From NCBI GenBank assembly GCA_023429345.1, contig JAEYVB010000078.1:1-8494 (forward strand): DNA of 8,494 nt, read 5' to 3'. Under the pieces are notes generated by a model. That model saw only the letters and a program-made list of their open reading frames with translations, had not been told where the DNA came from and ran no database searches. This DNA comes from Planctomycetota bacterium. GTDB taxonomy: Bacteria > Planctomycetota > Phycisphaerae > Phycisphaerales > UBA1924. Below, in pieces: positions 7,288 to 8,494 of this stretch (position 1 is its first letter; the number at the start of each line of letters is the position of its first letter). The position numbers and the translations under genes are program-made.

Positions 7288-7318
7288 ATTGCAGTAGCCG
7301 GAGTCGGGGTTAGACTCT
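7288..7318 (+). promoter_or_regulatory. Promoter of the second sorting-tail gene
   Basis: ATTGC (7288-7292), 14 nt, then GGGTTAGACTCT (7307-7318) matches the element before copy 1 (10 of 12 bases in the second block). As a sigma-70-like reading it gives TTGCAG (7289-7294), 16 nt, TAGACT (7311-7316). It lies directly behind the terminator of copy 1. The predicted leader is about 100 nt. Confidence 0.45.
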
Positions 7319-7336
7319 AATGAGCCGGCTGGACAT

Positions 7337-7385
7337 ACCCGGGGAGTCACCCGGGGAGAGACCGCCTGAGGGGGCGGAGCGTCTC
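7337..7385 (+). promoter_or_regulatory. Structured 5' leader of copy 2: 10-nt tandem repeat plus hairpin
   Basis: ACCCGGGGAG is repeated at 7337-7346 and 7349-7358 (12-nt period). A hairpin follows: GAGA (7358-7361) with TCTC (7382-7385) and CCGCC (7362-7366) with GGCGG (7373-7377), with a 4-nt bulge on the 3' arm. The ribosome binding site at 7411-7416 lies outside it. Confidence 0.4.
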
Positions 7386-7421
7386 CGGAAGGATTGCCGC
7401 GAGGCAAGAAAGAGGGATGCG

Positions 7422-8063
7422 ATGAAGCGGTTCGTACTCGGTTTCGCTGTGGCAACGTCAATGGCCTGCGGTTCAATCGCCAGCGCCGATGAGACGTTGC
7501 AGATGGACCTGAACGCGCTCGGTGTCCAGGTGATGAACAGCCTGGGGGCGCCGTCCGCCTTCGGCGGCCTGAATCACACGGGCAGCGTGAACCTGTCCGA
7601 TGTCTTCGGCACCAGCTCGCTGGCCGGGATTTTCATCGACACCATCAACCAGGGCTTCAACGGCACGCTCACGGACATGACCGGGCTGATCCAGCTCACC
7701 AACGGCAACGTGACCGGGGGCAGCCTGTCGGTGACCGTGAACGGCGTGGACACCTACACCGCCCAGATCGCCAACGCCGGCTACGTCGAGAACTACATCG
7801 GCGGCGGCTACACGATCCAGGGCCTTACGTTCAACGGCGCGTTCTCCTCGAGCATGTTCGGCAACGTGAATGTCGCCGCCTGGGCCGAGGGGACCCTCCC
7901 GGGCTCGTTCCTGCAGTTCAACTTCGAGCCCACGGCCAACGGCACGGGCTTCGCCGATCTCGACCTCTTCGTCCAGGTTGTCCCGCTCCCGCCGGCCGCG
8001 GCCACGGGCCTCGCTTCGCTCGCCGGCCTCATGCTCGTCGGCCGCCTGCGTCGCCGCGCCTGA
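7422..8063 (+). CDS. Secreted protein with VPLPP-type PEP-CTERM-like sorting tail (copy 2)
   Basis: This 213-residue paralogue of the preceding gene has a signal peptide (MKRFVLGFAVATSMACGSIA, cleavage likely after ASA at about 22-24). It shares the blocks FGG-HTGSV-LS, TNGNVTGGSLSVTVNG, ENYIGGGY, GLTF, GSFLQFNFEPTANG and DLFVQVVPLPPAA, and the RLRRR end; I judge roughly half the positions identical by eye. The sorting tail occupies residues 187-212, exactly as in copy 1. I chose ATG 7422 because MKRF begins the signal peptide and AGAGGG (7411-7416) lies 5 nt upstream; the in-frame ATG at 7320 would add 34 charged residues, coincides with the promoter and would bury the signal peptide. A surface or matrix role via exosortase sorting is inferred; the body has no recognised domain. 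Confidence 0.88.
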   Translation: MKRFVLGFAVATSMACGSIASADETLQMDLNALGVQVMNSLGAPSAFGGLNHTGSVNLSDVFGTSSLAGIFIDTINQGFNGTLTDMTGLIQLTNGNVTGGSLSVTVNGVDTYTAQIANAGYVENYIGGGYTIQGLTFNGAFSSSMFGNVNVAAWAEGTLPGSFLQFNFEPTANGTGFADLDLFVQVVPLPPAAATGLASLAGLMLVGRLRRRA

Positions 8064-8086
8064 GCCTGCCTCACCCGCCTGACAAC

Positions 8087-8110
8087 AGGGCCCCTTCGGG
8101 GGCCCTTTTT
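8087..8110 (+). terminator. Rho-independent terminator after copy 2
   Basis: AGGGCCCC (8087-8094) pairs with GGGGCCCT (8099-8106) around a UUCG tetraloop, followed by TTTTT (8106-8110). This is a textbook intrinsic terminator 23 nt after the TGA stop. Confidence 0.92.
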
Positions 8111-8186
8111 CATGCGCCACCGCAACCGCGCTCGCCACCGCGGTGCCGGTCGACAACGAGCACGCGGCATGCTTGCATTGGGCCCT

Positions 8187-8494
8187 ATGGATGACCTGCC
8201 GCGATCCCTCTCGGCGGCCGCACGACGGCGATTCCGCGCCCTCCGGACGCCCGCGGCGATCCAGGCTTTCCTGGACGAGGTCCCGTACAGCACCGACCCC
8301 GTGTACCGCTGCCCCCGCCGTGTACTCGAGGATCGCCGCGCCCACTGCGTGGACGGCGCGCTGCTTGCCGCGGCCGCTCTGCGTCGTCTCGGGCACCCGC
8401 CGCTGGTTTCCTGGATCCACGCGGTGAACGACGACGGGCACATGGTCGCGCTCTTCCGGCGCGGCCGGTGGTGGGGGGCGGCAGCCAAGAGCAA
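8187..8494 (+). CDS. Transglutaminase-like (cysteine protease fold) protein, N-terminal part
   Basis: The frame opens at ATG 8187 and is still open at the window end (102 full codons). Residues AHCVDGALLAAAALRRLGHP (52-71) place C54 in the HCxxGA context of a transglutaminase-like catalytic Cys. DDGHMVALFRRGRWWGAAAKS (82-102) supplies H85 as the likely catalytic His; the third residue (Asp) would lie beyond the edge. I recall this block order from uncharacterised bacterial transglutaminase-like proteins of 170-220 residues, cytosolic and of unknown substrate. There is no signal peptide. No Shine-Dalgarno sequence is present; TGCATT (8174-8179) lies 7 nt before the ATG and is only a weak -10 candidate. 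Overlapping frames give no such family pattern. The gene follows a strong terminator, so it starts a new transcription unit. Confidence 0.75.
   Translation, partial: MDDLPRSLSAAARRRFRALRTPAAIQAFLDEVPYSTDPVYRCPRRVLEDRRAHCVDGALLAAAALRRLGHPPLVSWIHAVNDDGHMVALFRRGRWWGAAAKS

Noticed and set aside
7281..7295. Possible sigma-54 promoter before the second sorting-tail gene, since PEP-CTERM genes in some bacteria are sigma-54 dependent.
   Set aside because: The GG and GC doublets are only 6 nt apart rather than the required 10; no proper -24/-12 pair is present before either paralogue.
7320..7421. An earlier start for the second sorting-tail gene.
   Set aside because: The 34 extra residues are highly charged, would bury the signal peptide, and the ATG at 7320 falls on the predicted transcription start. 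The ribosome binding site is next to 7422.
8136..8145. Palindrome CACCGCGGTG in the gap before the transglutaminase-like gene.
   Set aside because: Single copy, GC-only core, expected by chance in such sequence.

Overview
The window is a GC-rich bacterial chromosome segment. It most resembles a planctomycete of the Phycisphaerae type. I base that on the Arg/Ala/Pro-rich proteins, the short intergenic gaps, the near absence of Shine-Dalgarno sequences before most genes, and two secreted proteins ending in a VPLPPAA / hydrophobic / RLRRR sorting tail. This is inference from style and families; no rRNA or marker gene is present to prove it.

Layout, left to right. (1) The 3' end of a TPR-containing protein (1-522, +), closed by a strong hairpin terminator. 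(2) A rightward block: UDP-glucuronate decarboxylase (643-1617), an extended-SDR NAD-dependent epimerase (1659-2564) and a SolA/MSOX-type flavin amine oxidase (2561-3694) that overlaps the epimerase by 4 nt. (3) A leftward SAM-methyltransferase-like gene with an export signal (3792-4878, -), broken by one extra base in a G4 run at 4227-4230. (4) Divergent from it and only 19 nt away, an RNA 2',3'-cyclic phosphodiesterase (ThpR/LigT, 4898-5461, +). Its stop codon abuts that of a leftward LysR regulator (5462-6352, -). (5) Divergent from the LysR gene, two tandem paralogous secreted proteins of exactly 213 residues each (6560-7201 and 7422-8063, +), each with its own promoter, structured leader and terminator. 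(6) The 5' part of a transglutaminase-like protein (8187 to the window end, +), which runs off the edge.

Two expression styles coexist. Four genes (UDP-glucuronate decarboxylase, epimerase, ThpR, LysR) have a TANNNT hexamer 6-9 nt before the start codon and no Shine-Dalgarno sequence, the arrangement expected of leaderless mRNAs. The two sorting-tail genes instead have leaders of about 70-100 nt with a hairpin, a purine-rich ribosome binding site, and a common promoter-like pattern (ATTGC, 14-15 nt, GGGTWARACTCT).

No CRISPR array, tRNA, rRNA, IS element or recognisable defence system was seen. The points most worth a second look are the frameshifted exported methyltransferase, the leaderless-promoter pattern with its back-to-back arrangement around 4898, and the duplicated surface-protein module with its promoter and leader.
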